Assembly: GCA_963722295.1 (NCBI GenBank)
Contig: CAVRLB010000001.1
Coordinates: forward strand, 124,001 to 188,000
From: Brooklawnia sp032229645
GTDB taxonomy: Bacteria; Actinomycetota; Actinomycetes; Propionibacteriales; Propionibacteriaceae
Direction: 5' to 3'
DNA length: 64,000 nucleotides
Shown: positions 8,402-18,580 of the stretch, in pieces
How the letters are laid out: each line of letters opens with the position of its first letter
Position numbering within the stretch: position 1 is the stretch's first letter
Made by a program: the position numbers and the translations under genes
The notes under the pieces: model-generated
Told to the model about the DNA's origin: nothing
Seen by the model: only the letters and a program-made list of their open reading frames with translations
The model's database searches: none

Positions 8402-9508
8402 TCAACCAGCAGCAGATTCGTGCCGCAGCCCATACTGGTCGAAGTAGATGCGGGCGACCAGCTCGCGCCGGCTGGCTGCTCCACTCTTCTCGAAGATCGA
8501 TTTCAGGTGATCCTGCACGGTGTACGGCGACAGATGCAGCGCGTCGGCGATATGTTTGGTGTCCGCGCCACGCAACACCAGCGCCATCACGTCTGATTCG
8601 CGAGCGGTGAGCCCGAACGCGCCGGCGACCAGATCGACGACCTCCTTGGGACGCGCCTGCTCGATGGTGACGATCACCTCACCGCTGCGGTCGGCGTCGC
8701 CGGACAACAGGGCCGCGTGCAAGACCAGCCACTCGCCGTCGACCGTGCGTATCCGTACCCGCGGGGCCCGGCCGGTCCCCTCGCGTGCATTGCGCCTCGC
8801 ACCGCTGACGAGCGCCTGTACGACGAGCAAGGGGTCGGCGCCCTGGGGTGTGCTGGCCATCCGGTCGTAGAGTTGCCGCGCCCGTTCGCTGGTCTGGACG
8901 ATCCGGTCATTCGCATCGAGGATCACTACGGCAGGCCCTGTTTCGAGCGGCCGTGGCGTTCGACCCAGCTGAGCGAGTATCCCCGTCCGGATGCCGCGGG
9001 TGAACGCCGGTGCCACCAACTCCAGGAAGCCGAGTTCATCGGAGGAGAACACGCGGTCGTCCCCGCCGCGGAACAACGACAGCGATCCCCACGCGCCTGC
9101 CCGGTCGGCGAACACCACCCGCGCTTCGTCGTGGAAACCGAAATAGGGCACCAGCAGGTCGGCCATCCGAACCGAGCGTTCGACGGCGCCATGGGTCTCC
9201 TGGCTCATGCCGACCACAACGCGTCCCGCCAGCAGCAAGGCCTGCATCGTTGTTGGATCGTCATCGCCGTATTCGATTCGGGCCCACTCCACGTCCGCAT
9301 CGTTTCTGCCCAGCAGCGCCTCCAGCTTGAGGGTGCCCGAGACCATGGCGGTCGCCGGGTCGAGCGTGGAGACGCACCCTGCCACGAAGGGCACCACCGA
9401 TAGCAGCGCGTCGGCTGCTTCGGTCATGAATTCGTGAAGCGGCAATCCGGCGCGCGAGATCACATCTATGTCGCTGTGCGCGCGACCAAGCACCTTGATC
9501 GAGGCCAT
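8402..9508 (-). CDS. GAF/PAS-type LuxR transcriptional regulator
   Basis: A 368-residue cytosolic regulator. The N-terminal two thirds look like a GAF-type ligand domain followed by a PAS-like segment ('GPAVVILDANDRIVQTSERA'). The C-terminus is a LuxR helix-turn-helix ('LTARESDVMALVLRGADTKH', 'SPYTVQDHLKSIFEKSG'). There is no receiver domain. It is divergent from an FAD-dependent oxidase gene, with clear repeats between them (9542-9589), so it probably controls that gene and itself. Confidence 0.8.
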   Translation of the reverse strand: MASIKVLGRAHSDIDVISRAGLPLHEFMTEAADALLSVVPFVAGCVSTLDPATAMVSGTLKLEALLGRNDADVEWARIEYGDDDPTTMQALLLAGRVVVGMSQETHGAVERSVRMADLLVPYFGFHDEARVVFADRAGAWGSLSLFRGGDDRVFSSDELGFLELVAPAFTRGIRTGILAQLGRTPRPLETGPAVVILDANDRIVQTSERARQLYDRMASTPQGADPLLVVQALVSGARRNAREGTGRAPRVRIRTVDGEWLVLHAALLSGDADRSGEVIVTIEQARPKEVVDLVAGAFGLTARESDVMALVLRGADTKHIADALHLSPYTVQDHLKSIFEKSGAASRRELVARIYFDQYGLRHESAAG

Positions 9509-9541
9509 ATCTCAGTGTGCGCCCCCAAAGGGCTGCAATCC

Positions 9542-9589
9542 ATCCCAGCTATCTGGGATACCGGAAAACCCCTGACGACTGGGATACCG
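9542..9589. promoter_or_regulatory. Likely operator of the divergent LuxR/oxidase pair
   Basis: The intergenic region holds a perfect 7-4-7 inverted repeat, ATCCCAG-ctat-CTGGGAT (9542-9559). The half-site with its flank, CTGGGATACCG, repeats exactly at 9553-9563 and 9579-9589. It lies about 35-80 bases from the LuxR start and upstream of the oxidase start. Binding by the adjacent LuxR protein is inference. Confidence 0.55.
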
Positions 9590-9666
9590 CCGAGGCCTTC
9601 CGGCCGCGCAGAGTATGAACACCGCACCCGCCAGGGTGCTCGACGAAAGAGGAGAGGACCAGGCCC

Positions 9667-11040
9667 ATGACCATTCAGGAGCTGAACGCCGATCGCCGTG
9701 CCGATGAGCTTCGCGGCGCGCTGGGAGACCGTATCGTGCTTGCCTCGGATCCCGGCTTCGATGCGGCCCGGATGCCATGGAATCTGAGTGTCGACCAGCG
9801 GCCGTTTGCTGTCGCGCGGCCTGCCAGTGCCGAGGATGTTGTGGATATGGTCCGGGCTGTGACCGCCGCCGGTCTACGGCTGGCTCCGCAGTCAACCGGG
9901 CACGCCGCCGCAGCGTTGGGCGATTCCGATCTGACGAATGCCGTGGTGGTCAATCTGTCCGGGTTGCGCGGTGTGACGGTAGACCCGGTGAACAAGACAG
10001 CGCGGGTGCTGGGCGGTTCTTCGTGGCGCGATGTGATCGCGGCGGCAGCGCCGTACGGGTTGACTGCTCTGCACGGCAGCTCCGGAACGGTCTCCGTAGC
10101 CGGATACTCGCTGCTGGGCGGTCTGTCGTTCTACGCCCGAGCGCACGGCCTGGCCGTCGGCGCGGTTCGCGAAGTACAGATCGTCACCGCCGATGGCGCG
10201 TTGCTGCGGGCGAGCGGGGACGAGCATCCTGATCTGTTCTGGGCGGTGCGCGGCGGGTCTGGTGCGTTCGGCGTCGTCGTTTCCCTGGTGATCGACCTAT
10301 TGCCGTACCCGGACGTTTTCGCCGGCGCAATGCTGTGGGATGCATCGCGGGCATCTCAGGTGGCTCACGCCTGGGCGCGGTGGACCAGGACAGTCCCCGA
10401 AAGCGTCACGACGACCCTGCGGGTGCTGCACCTTCCGCCGCTACCGGAGCTACCGCCGTTCCTGAGCGGACGGTCGGTCATCGCGATCGATGGCGCAATT
10501 CTGGACAACGACACCGATGCGTCCGGGATTCTGGAGCCGTTGCGCGCTCTGGAACCCGAGATGGATCTCTTCGCTCGTATTCCCGCCGCCGGCCTGCTCG
10601 ATGTGCACATGGACCCGGTCGATCCCACACCGGCGGTCTCTGCCCATCGCGTGCTCGCCGAACTGCCGGACGATGCCGTGGACGCCTTCGTGACGGTGGC
10701 AGATGACCGGCGACTGTTCGTCAGCGAACTGCGTCATCTGGGTGGCGCCATCGCCCGGCGCCCGAGGGATGCAGGCGCTATCGGATCGCTTCCGGGGGAG
10801 TATCTACTGCACACGATCGCGATGGTGATGGATCCGGCTGCGGCCGGCGTCGTGACCGGTCTCGTGCATGGCGGGGCGGCAGCGCTGGACCGCTGGAGTG
10901 TCGGCGCACTGGCGCTGACCTTCGTCGATGGCGGCGTCGACGCCCGATCATGCGGCTACGGTGACGCTCTGGAACCGCTACGCGCCGTCAAACAGCAGTA
11001 CGATCCGGCAGGCGTGTTCCTGGCCAGCCTGCCGATCTGA
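9667..11040 (+). CDS. FAD-dependent oxidase, berberine-bridge type
   Basis: A 457-residue flavoprotein with a strong GGAGAGGACC box before ATG 9667. The N-terminal FAD-binding PCMH/FAD_binding_4 domain includes 'PQSTGHAAAALGD', whose His could carry FAD covalently, and 'GYSLLGGLSFYARAHGL'. The Cys used by bicovalent members is absent there. The BBE domain at the C-terminus ends 'VKQQYDPAGVF'. Members oxidise sugars, alcohols or alkaloid-like compounds with O2. The substrate is unknown; control by the divergent LuxR gene is likely. Confidence 0.85.
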   Translation: MTIQELNADRRADELRGALGDRIVLASDPGFDAARMPWNLSVDQRPFAVARPASAEDVVDMVRAVTAAGLRLAPQSTGHAAAALGDSDLTNAVVVNLSGLRGVTVDPVNKTARVLGGSSWRDVIAAAAPYGLTALHGSSGTVSVAGYSLLGGLSFYARAHGLAVGAVREVQIVTADGALLRASGDEHPDLFWAVRGGSGAFGVVVSLVIDLLPYPDVFAGAMLWDASRASQVAHAWARWTRTVPESVTTTLRVLHLPPLPELPPFLSGRSVIAIDGAILDNDTDASGILEPLRALEPEMDLFARIPAAGLLDVHMDPVDPTPAVSAHRVLAELPDDAVDAFVTVADDRRLFVSELRHLGGAIARRPRDAGAIGSLPGEYLLHTIAMVMDPAAAGVVTGLVHGGAAALDRWSVGALALTFVDGGVDARSCGYGDALEPLRAVKQQYDPAGVFLASLPI

Positions 11041-11110
11041 TCCAGATAGATGGATTGCAATCGCGTTGAAACTGTCATTGATGCATGCCGCGGTCGGATA
11101 GCGTGACGCT

Positions 11111-11737
11111 ATGTCGCGCCCACTAATCGATGCCAGCCGTCTGGACGCCTTCACCGACGGCATCTTCGCCATCGCGGCGACACTCCTCGTTCTCGAGTTG
11201 ACCACTCATTCGATCGGGAAGGTCTCCACCAGCGGCCAGCTATGGGCGGGGTTCGTCGACATGGGCGACCAGTTCATCTCGTTCGCGGTGAGCTTCCTGC
11301 TGCTCTGTCTGCTCTGGATGGCGCACGTTCAGCAGTTCGTCTATATCGCTCGGGTCGACAACAAATCGATGTGGATCAATGTCGGTCGGCTACTGTTCAT
11401 CGTTCTGATACCCTTCAGCACCGTCGTGGACGCTGAGTACGACAGTGTCTGGCTCGGTCGCATGATACTTCCCGCGAGCTTCTTCCCTGCAATCCTGATG
11501 GGCTGGCTCAGCTGGGTTTACGTCTGCAGGCATCGCGAGTTACTGGTGGCAGACATCGAGCAGGCCGACATCGACCAGTTCAGCCGCAGATCGTTGACCG
11601 CGGTCGTACTGAGTGCCATCTCTGTTCTGCTCTCGCCTTTCGTCGGAGCATGGGCTTTTCTGGCGTTCGCATTGGACCCGGTCATCGGGGCCATCGGCAA
11701 ACGGCATCAATCGGCGTCCGCTGAGAAGGCGGAGTGA
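11111..11737 (+). CDS. TMEM175-family (DUF1211) potassium channel-like protein
   Basis: A 208-residue membrane protein whose first helix carries the family signature 'RLDAFTDGIFAIAATLLVLE' (RxxxFxDGxFAI). About six hydrophobic helices follow. TMEM175 proteins form K+-permeable channels in bacteria and lysosomes. Length and helix count fit the single-repeat bacterial form. It stands between the oxidase and a TetR gene without clear coupling to either. Confidence 0.85.
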   Translation: MSRPLIDASRLDAFTDGIFAIAATLLVLELTTHSIGKVSTSGQLWAGFVDMGDQFISFAVSFLLLCLLWMAHVQQFVYIARVDNKSMWINVGRLLFIVLIPFSTVVDAEYDSVWLGRMILPASFFPAILMGWLSWVYVCRHRELLVADIEQADIDQFSRRSLTAVVLSAISVLLSPFVGAWAFLAFALDPVIGAIGKRHQSASAEKAE

Positions 11738-11815
11738 GGTCCGGCCTGCTGCATCGCCTCCAGTGCAACCACGGCAGTTATGCACGCATTACCGTTTGCT
11801 GCGTATGGTGGGATC

Positions 11816-12454
11816 ATGGCTGCGCGCATATCGCAGGTGACTGCTTCTCGGCAAGAGCGTCGCAAGGAAGCGACCCGTGCCAAGATCCAGGCTGCCGCCG
11901 AGGACCTTTTCGATGCGCGCGGCTACGCCGACACGTCGATCGAGGACATCTCGCAGGCGGCCGACGTCGCCGTCCGCACCATCTACCTACACTTCGGGTC
12001 GAAGGCTGCAATCATGCTCGCCTATTTCGACGACTGGATGGACGTCTTCGTCGCCGAGATTATTCAGCGCCCGCCGGACGAGCCGGTCGTCGACACGACA
12101 GAGGCGGCGCTGCACGCGATGAACGAGGCGGGCTGGACAGACCGGGTCGAGAACACCGACCTGAAAGTACACCCGATCGTGGAGCATCTGTATGACGGTG
12201 CCCCCGACATCGCCGGATATGTCGTGCAACGCTGGATGCGCGAGATCGACCGTCTCTCCGACGATGCTGCGCTACGCGGGGAGTATCCGGCGGGTTCACT
12301 CGAACCTCGGGCCCGGGCGGTAGCCGTCTTTTCGGGGTGGATCTCGGCGATGATCGCCGGGCACTGCCGGGGTCGTGAGCCTGGTCTTCCCGCCACTTCG
12401 GACAGGGGTCAAGGCTTGGAGGTTCTCGCCCTGCTCACCAGAGGTGGCATCTAG
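11816..12454 (+). CDS. TetR-family regulator
   Basis: A 212-residue protein from ATG 11816 ('MAARISQV'); the in-frame ATG at 11780 would add a non-homologous tail. The N-terminal TetR helix-turn-helix is clear: 'KIQAAAEDLFDARGYADTSI' followed by 'ISQAADVAVRTIYLHFGSK'. The ligand domain is unassigned. The next gene, a membrane protein at 12612, is preceded by an inverted repeat (12504-12536) and is its most likely target. Confidence 0.8.
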   Translation: MAARISQVTASRQERRKEATRAKIQAAAEDLFDARGYADTSIEDISQAADVAVRTIYLHFGSKAAIMLAYFDDWMDVFVAEIIQRPPDEPVVDTTEAALHAMNEAGWTDRVENTDLKVHPIVEHLYDGAPDIAGYVVQRWMREIDRLSDDAALRGEYPAGSLEPRARAVAVFSGWISAMIAGHCRGREPGLPATSDRGQGLEVLALLTRGGI

Positions 12455-12503
12455 TCCGACCCGTGGTAGCAGCGTCAAGCGGACGCTTGCAGCTGTAGTC
12501 TTA

Positions 12504-12536
12504 ATGCAGTGATGTTAGTTTTCTGCATCATTGCAT
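12504..12536. promoter_or_regulatory. Inverted repeat, possible TetR operator
   Basis: ATGCAGTGATG (12504-12514) and CATCATTGCAT (12526-12536) form an inverted repeat with one mismatch in 11. It lies between the TetR gene and the membrane protein gene, about 75 bases before the latter's start. Use as TetR binding site is inferred from position only. Confidence 0.4.
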
Positions 12537-12611
12537 CAGCTCCGTCAACTGGACCGATCCCGTGGGCACACTGGCCACAGGCCGCGCTCGTGGATCCGGT
12601 ACCCCGAGGAA

Positions 12612-13196
12612 ATGAGCCGGATCATGTCAGATCTTCTCGGCAACATCATCGCTTTCACAGTGAGCAACTTCACGCTGACACTCCTGGTCATCTGGTTGGT
12701 CGTGGCCATCGTGTTGATCGCGGTTCGGCGTCCCGATAGACACGGCGCATTCGCGATCGCACTGAACTGGTTCCTGCTCCTGGCGATCGGGGTGACCTAC
12801 AGCTTCAACGCCATCATGCATGTCGTCTTCGGCGACCTGTCGGCCCTGATGATCGGCTGGGACCAGAGTCCTTTCCAGGCCGAAGTCGGCTTCGCCAGCC
12901 TGGGGGTCGGCATCGTGGGAATCATGGCGTTTCCCGCCCGAGCCCCACTCAGCTTGAAACTCGCAGCCCTCGTCGGTCCCGCCTGCTTCCTGTGGGGTGC
13001 GGCGGGAACTCACATCGTCAATATTGTCGAAACCGGCAATATGGCATCGCATAACGCCGGCGTGATCTTGTATACCGACATCTTCACACCGATCCTCGGA
13101 TTCGCCTTGTGGGGTCTGGTGGCAGCCACCCGCAAACCTGCCTCCGAGGTACCGGTGTCTGAGCCCTTTGGGGCCAGCACCATCGCGGCGAGCTGA
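12612..13196 (+). CDS. DUF6790-like membrane protein
   Basis: A 194-residue membrane protein. The start is ATG 12612 or 12624; a CGAGGA box precedes both. Five to six hydrophobic helices are visible. 'FSFNAIMHV'-like and 'GWDQSPFQAEVGFASLGVGI' stretches resemble the DUF6790 family of unknown function. It follows the TetR gene and is probably controlled by it. Its stop faces the glycerol operon across a strong hairpin. Confidence 0.6.
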   Translation: MSRIMSDLLGNIIAFTVSNFTLTLLVIWLVVAIVLIAVRRPDRHGAFAIALNWFLLLAIGVTYSFNAIMHVVFGDLSALMIGWDQSPFQAEVGFASLGVGIVGIMAFPARAPLSLKLAALVGPACFLWGAAGTHIVNIVETGNMASHNAGVILYTDIFTPILGFALWGLVAATRKPASEVPVSEPFGASTIAAS

Positions 13197-13284
13197 TTCC
13201 TCGCCCCAAGCTCCGCATCATTGTAAAGGCGTGGAGCCCGTGACAGGCCCAGTGCCTACACGATCCGAGTTGCCGGGGGCGAGT

Positions 13285-13328
13285 GAAATGGCCCGGGTGA
13301 GGATTGAGATCCCCACCCGGGCCATTTC
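13285..13328. terminator. Bidirectional hairpin terminator at the end of the glycerol operon
   Basis: Perfect 15-base inverted repeat, GAAATGGCCCGGGTG at 13285-13299 with its complement at 13314-13328 and a 14-base loop. It lies between the converging stops of the DUF6790-like gene (13196) and glpK (13350). The A/T ends of the arms give a short U-run in both directions. Confidence 0.8.
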
Positions 13329-13349
13329 GTCAGGCGATCGCTCGGGTCC

Positions 13350-14879
<1,530 letters not shown>

Positions 14880-14923
14880 GCTTGCTCACTCCTTTGTGTT
14901 CGTGGACGACTGACAGCCGGGGC

Positions 14924-15733
14924 TCAGGCTCCGGCGAGTTGGAAGAACGGTGCCGAATCGGCCGGCAGCGCTCCGGTCGCGGTGTAGATCGGCACGAGAA
15001 TCAGAGCGGCGAGAATGCCACCGACGAGCGGGCCGGCGACGGGGATCCACGCATAGCCCCAGTCGGAGTCGCCCTTGCCCTTGATCGGGACGAGGGCGTG
15101 GATGATGCGCGGGCCGAGGTCGCGGACCGGGTTGATCGCGTAACCGGTGGGTCCACCGAGCGAAGCGCCGATGCCGACGATCAGCAATGTGACGCCGATC
15201 GGGGCCCAAGCATTGCCGTTGGGGTCCTGCAGGACGGCAACCAGGACCCAGCCGACCAGCACGAAGGTCGCGATGACCTCGGTCAGGAAGTTCCAGAACG
15301 GGTTCCTGATCTCGGGACCGGTGGCGAAGGTTCCTAGCTTGAGTGCGGGGTCGACATCGGTGTCGTAGTGCTGCTTGTAGGCCAGCCAGGCGAGGAAGGC
15401 GCCGAGCAGCGCGCCCAGGAACTCCGCAAGAATGTAGACCCAGAAGAGCGCCCAGTCCACCGAGTTCCCCAGAATCAGTTCACGGACCAGCAGGCCGACC
15501 GTCACGGCAGGGTTCAGCTGACCACCACTGTTGCTGGCGAAATAGACGCCGGCCATGACTGCGATGCCCCAGCCGAAGTTGACGAAGAGAAAGCCCGTCC
15601 CATTGCCCTTGGTCTTACCGAGCAGGTTGTTTGCGACGACGCCAACGCCCAAGAGCAGCAGGATGGCGGTTCCAACGAATTCCGAGACGAATCCTTCAAA
15701 AAGCGAGGAGACGGCCATCGGTATGAGGTTCAT
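14924..15733 (-). CDS. glpF: Glycerol uptake facilitator (aquaglyceroporin)
   Basis: A 269-residue six-helix MIP channel for glycerol diffusion into the cell. The first NPA box is intact ('QLNPAVTVG'). The second reads 'GYAINPVRDLGPR', so NPV replaces NPA while the Arg-Asp that marks glycerol-type channels is kept. An AAAGGGA box precedes the start. It lies between glpC and glpK; a 271-base gap with TGCGAA repeats precedes it, so it may have its own promoter. Confidence 0.92.
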   Translation of the reverse strand: MNLIPMAVSSLFEGFVSEFVGTAILLLLGVGVVANNLLGKTKGNGTGFLFVNFGWGIAVMAGVYFASNSGGQLNPAVTVGLLVRELILGNSVDWALFWVYILAEFLGALLGAFLAWLAYKQHYDTDVDPALKLGTFATGPEIRNPFWNFLTEVIATFVLVGWVLVAVLQDPNGNAWAPIGVTLLIVGIGASLGGPTGYAINPVRDLGPRIIHALVPIKGKGDSDWGYAWIPVAGPLVGGILAALILVPIYTATGALPADSAPFFQLAGA

Positions 15734-15851
15734 CTGATGTCCCTTTCTGACAATGCCGTGAGTAATTCAGTCTCGGTAAGACCTTCGGCCCCAACTGAAT
15801 TGGTCACGGATGATCTGGGTTCTCCCGGCGTCTCGACACCGGAAGATCTGT

Positions 15852-15884
15852 TGCGAATTCGCACATGCTGTATTGATGTGCGAA
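15852..15884. promoter_or_regulatory. TGCGAA repeat cluster upstream of glpF, possible operator
   Basis: Three copies of the hexamer TGCGAA/TTCGCA lie in 33 bases: a perfect palindrome TGCGAATTCGCA (15852-15863), and TTCGCACAT paired with ATGTGCGAA (15858-15866 and 15876-15884, 9-base loop). They sit about 120-150 bases before the glpF start. Binding by a glycerol regulator is inference; no glpR gene is in the window. Confidence 0.5.
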
Positions 15885-16004
15885 CTCTCTGCTCCATCAT
15901 GCCAAGAATTTGTGGTGCTGCCTAGATCTTCTGATTATTCGGTCGGTGGCGTGTCGTGCCAACTCGGCATTGCGTCGCGTGTGGAAAGCCGGATGGGTCG
16001 GTGG

Positions 16005-17354
16005 TCAGTCGCCCAATCCGTACGCCCGATGGACCAGCGAGATCGGGTGCACGGTTGGTACACCGGTTGACTTGCTGATCTGCCAACGGCAGGTCTCCGT
16101 GTCGCAAACCGCCAGTTCGGGATTGGTGTCCACCACCATGTCGAAGAGCGCCTGCCCGACGGCCTGCGCCACGTCGTATTTCTCCTTCTTCAATCCGTAT
16201 GTCCCGGCGATACCGCAGCAGGCCTGACCGGATTCCACGACTGTCAATCCGGGAATCAGCTCCAGCAGCCGGATGGCCGGCATACCCATTCCCTGACCCT
16301 TGAGCTGACAAGGGGCATGGTAAGGCACGGTCATATCCAAGCGCTGGAAGGTGTGGGGGAGTGTCCCAGAATCTTCGAGTTCCATCAAGAATTCCGAGGT
16401 TTCGCGCATTCTGGTGCTCACGTCGATCAGCGCCGGGTCGTCCACGCCCATGATTTCGTAAGCCTCATGCTTGAGCATGCCGGCGCATGATCCCGACGAT
16501 GAGACGATCGTGAGGTCTTTGCCTGCGGCACGCAGCTGGCCACACAGCTTGGTCACCGTCTTGCGGGCCTGGCTGAAAAGCCCGTTGGACTGTTGGGCGA
16601 GTCCGCAGCAGCCCTGGGCCGGGACGATCACTTCGAACCCGAGATGCTCGAGCACCTCGACGGTGTGAATCGAGGTCTGCACCTCGAAATAGCCGCCGGC
16701 GCAACCGTGGAAGAAGACGACCGGGCCGCGGGTGACCGGGATTGCCGGTCGTTTGTGGTGCTTGGCCCAACTGACGAAGGACTGCGATTGAGCGGTCGGC
16801 ATGGGTGCATCGCGGTGCACCCCGATCACCTTCTCCATCGCGATGCGGATCGGCTTGTTCGCCAGGGCAGCGTTCGCGATCGGTGCGATCGGGGTCATCA
16901 CCTTGCCCATCAGCACGGTCTCGCCGATGACGAGATCGCGGATCGGCATGTGGTCGGCCTTCATGACCGCCCGCGCCATCGAATTCAGCTCGGCGATGTG
17001 AACGCCTTGTGGGCAGGACAGCGTGCAGATGCCACAGCTCGAGCAGTAGTCCAGTGAGTGATCCACCGACTCCCCATCGCGGAAGCGCTCGGCCTGCGGT
17101 CCGACATACTTCGGTCCGGAGAACAGCGGTGTCACCGCGGCGACCGGGCAGGTGGTCTCGCAGATCGTGCATTTGACGCAATGGTCGAGACTGGCCCGAT
17201 TCAGGCCCTGGGCTGCGAAGATGTCGGGCTCTTTGAGACTCAGTGTCAGCACCTTGGGACCGGGCGTCGAGGTGGCAAGCCGCCCTTGGCGCCCGGCATC
17301 ACGTTCTTGGCGCTCGGTGTCGGTGAGCAGCTTCGGGTCTTTCTTGGTGCTCAT
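16005..17354 (-). CDS. glpC: Anaerobic glycerol-3-phosphate dehydrogenase, subunit C
   Basis: A 449-residue protein from the ATG at 17354, which overlaps the glpB stop; the in-frame longer start lacks support. It carries two [4Fe-4S] sites ('CVKCTICETTCPV', 'CSSCGICTLSCPQG') and two CCG domains ('PAQGCCG', 'SGQACCGIAGTYG'). GlpC anchors the GlpAB dimer to the membrane and passes electrons to menaquinone. Its place after glpA and glpB is the canonical order. Confidence 0.93.
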   Translation of the reverse strand: MSTKKDPKLLTDTERQERDAGRQGRLATSTPGPKVLTLSLKEPDIFAAQGLNRASLDHCVKCTICETTCPVAAVTPLFSGPKYVGPQAERFRDGESVDHSLDYCSSCGICTLSCPQGVHIAELNSMARAVMKADHMPIRDLVIGETVLMGKVMTPIAPIANAALANKPIRIAMEKVIGVHRDAPMPTAQSQSFVSWAKHHKRPAIPVTRGPVVFFHGCAGGYFEVQTSIHTVEVLEHLGFEVIVPAQGCCGLAQQSNGLFSQARKTVTKLCGQLRAAGKDLTIVSSSGSCAGMLKHEAYEIMGVDDPALIDVSTRMRETSEFLMELEDSGTLPHTFQRLDMTVPYHAPCQLKGQGMGMPAIRLLELIPGLTVVESGQACCGIAGTYGLKKEKYDVAQAVGQALFDMVVDTNPELAVCDTETCRWQISKSTGVPTVHPISLVHRAYGLGD

Positions 17355-18580
17355 GCCAGATCTCCAATCGCATCCGCCGCCTTCACGGCGCTGGCCGCCG
17401 CGATGCCTTCTCCGGACTTCTCGGTCCACCGCATGGCGCCGGCCAGAACCCCGCCGGCGGCGTGCAGATTGGCGTAAACCGGACGATTCTCGTCGTCCAG
17501 GACGCGCATCTGATCGTCCACGGCCAGCCCACTGCGGAACAGCGGTTGCTCGGCGGTCCTGTCGGGTCCGATGAGCGGACCTTCGGGAACCCGCACGGGC
17601 AGGCCGAGATGGGTTTCGGAGACCGTGCCGTACGAATCCACCCCGAGCGCACCGCTCTCGAAGCCGCCGGGCGCATAGATGACCGCGTCCGCCCGCACTT
17701 CGGTGACGTGTCCGGAGGTGGCCACATCGACACTTTGCACGCGACCGCCCGCACCATGAATCGCCACCACCCGGGAACCGAGAATCCAGCGGACGCGGAG
17801 ATCCTGTAGCCGGCGGGTCGCGAAATCGTTGAGGCGCATGCCGGGCACTCCCGGTGGAGGCAAGGGGATCTCGGCCAGTGGCGCACCCAGACGCTCTTGC
17901 AGATCCGAGAATGCGACGGTTTCGCGGTGTCCGGCGATCGCCGGTATCAACGCCTTCTCGCCGTTGAGCAACTGCTGACCGAGTGCTTTCGCAAAACGGA
18001 CCCGATAGTCCGGACGATCCAGCGCGCGAGCGTAGCCAAGGCCGGATGCGTCGGCTTCACGGATGCGAGCGGGCAGGTCGAGCACGACCGCCCGGGCCGG
18101 AATCTGCTGCTTGACCAGATTGCCGGCGATCAGTTCGGCCTGGAAATCCTTCAGCTGCCGTAACCCGACAACCACGACCGGGTCGTGATCTGCGCGAGCA
18201 TCCGCGTCGACCATCGTCGGCGATGCCAGATACGTCGGTCGTAGTGCTCCGACCGCGGTTGGCAACAGCCAATTCCGCTCGTCGTTGCCGACCAGCCGGT
18301 CACCGAAGAACTCGGACGCGAACTGGGTGCCTTGCCGTACGCCGGGGACGCCGAGAAGAGCGTATGGGTGCCCCGGATTTGCCGCAATGAAATCGTCCAG
18401 GACATCGAAGGGGCGGTCGACCCGCTCGGGCGCGTAGCCAAGCACATCGAAACCGCCATGCGACAATTGCAGGCCACCGATGCCGAAGGTGATCAGGGTC
18501 ACCTTGGCCCCCTTGTCGACCAGCCTGGCGGCGGCCAGCAGGCCGGCGATACCCCCGCCGATCACGACTGCATGGTTCAT
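17351..18580 (-). CDS. glpB: Anaerobic glycerol-3-phosphate dehydrogenase, subunit B
   Basis: A 409-residue flavoprotein starting at ATG 18580 within the glpA stop (ATGA overlap). The N-terminus has an FAD-binding Rossmann motif ('VVIGGGIAGLLAAARL'). The C-terminus has 'NLHAAGGVLAGAMRW', typical of GlpB. In the GlpABC complex it relays electrons from GlpA to the GlpC iron-sulfur clusters. Overlap with both neighbours shows tight translational coupling. Confidence 0.92.
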   Translation of the reverse strand: MNHAVVIGGGIAGLLAAARLVDKGAKVTLITFGIGGLQLSHGGFDVLGYAPERVDRPFDVLDDFIAANPGHPYALLGVPGVRQGTQFASEFFGDRLVGNDERNWLLPTAVGALRPTYLASPTMVDADARADHDPVVVVGLRQLKDFQAELIAGNLVKQQIPARAVVLDLPARIREADASGLGYARALDRPDYRVRFAKALGQQLLNGEKALIPAIAGHRETVAFSDLQERLGAPLAEIPLPPPGVPGMRLNDFATRRLQDLRVRWILGSRVVAIHGAGGRVQSVDVATSGHVTEVRADAVIYAPGGFESGALGVDSYGTVSETHLGLPVRVPEGPLIGPDRTAEQPLFRSGLAVDDQMRVLDDENRPVYANLHAAGGVLAGAMRWTEKSGEGIAAASAVKAADAIGDLA

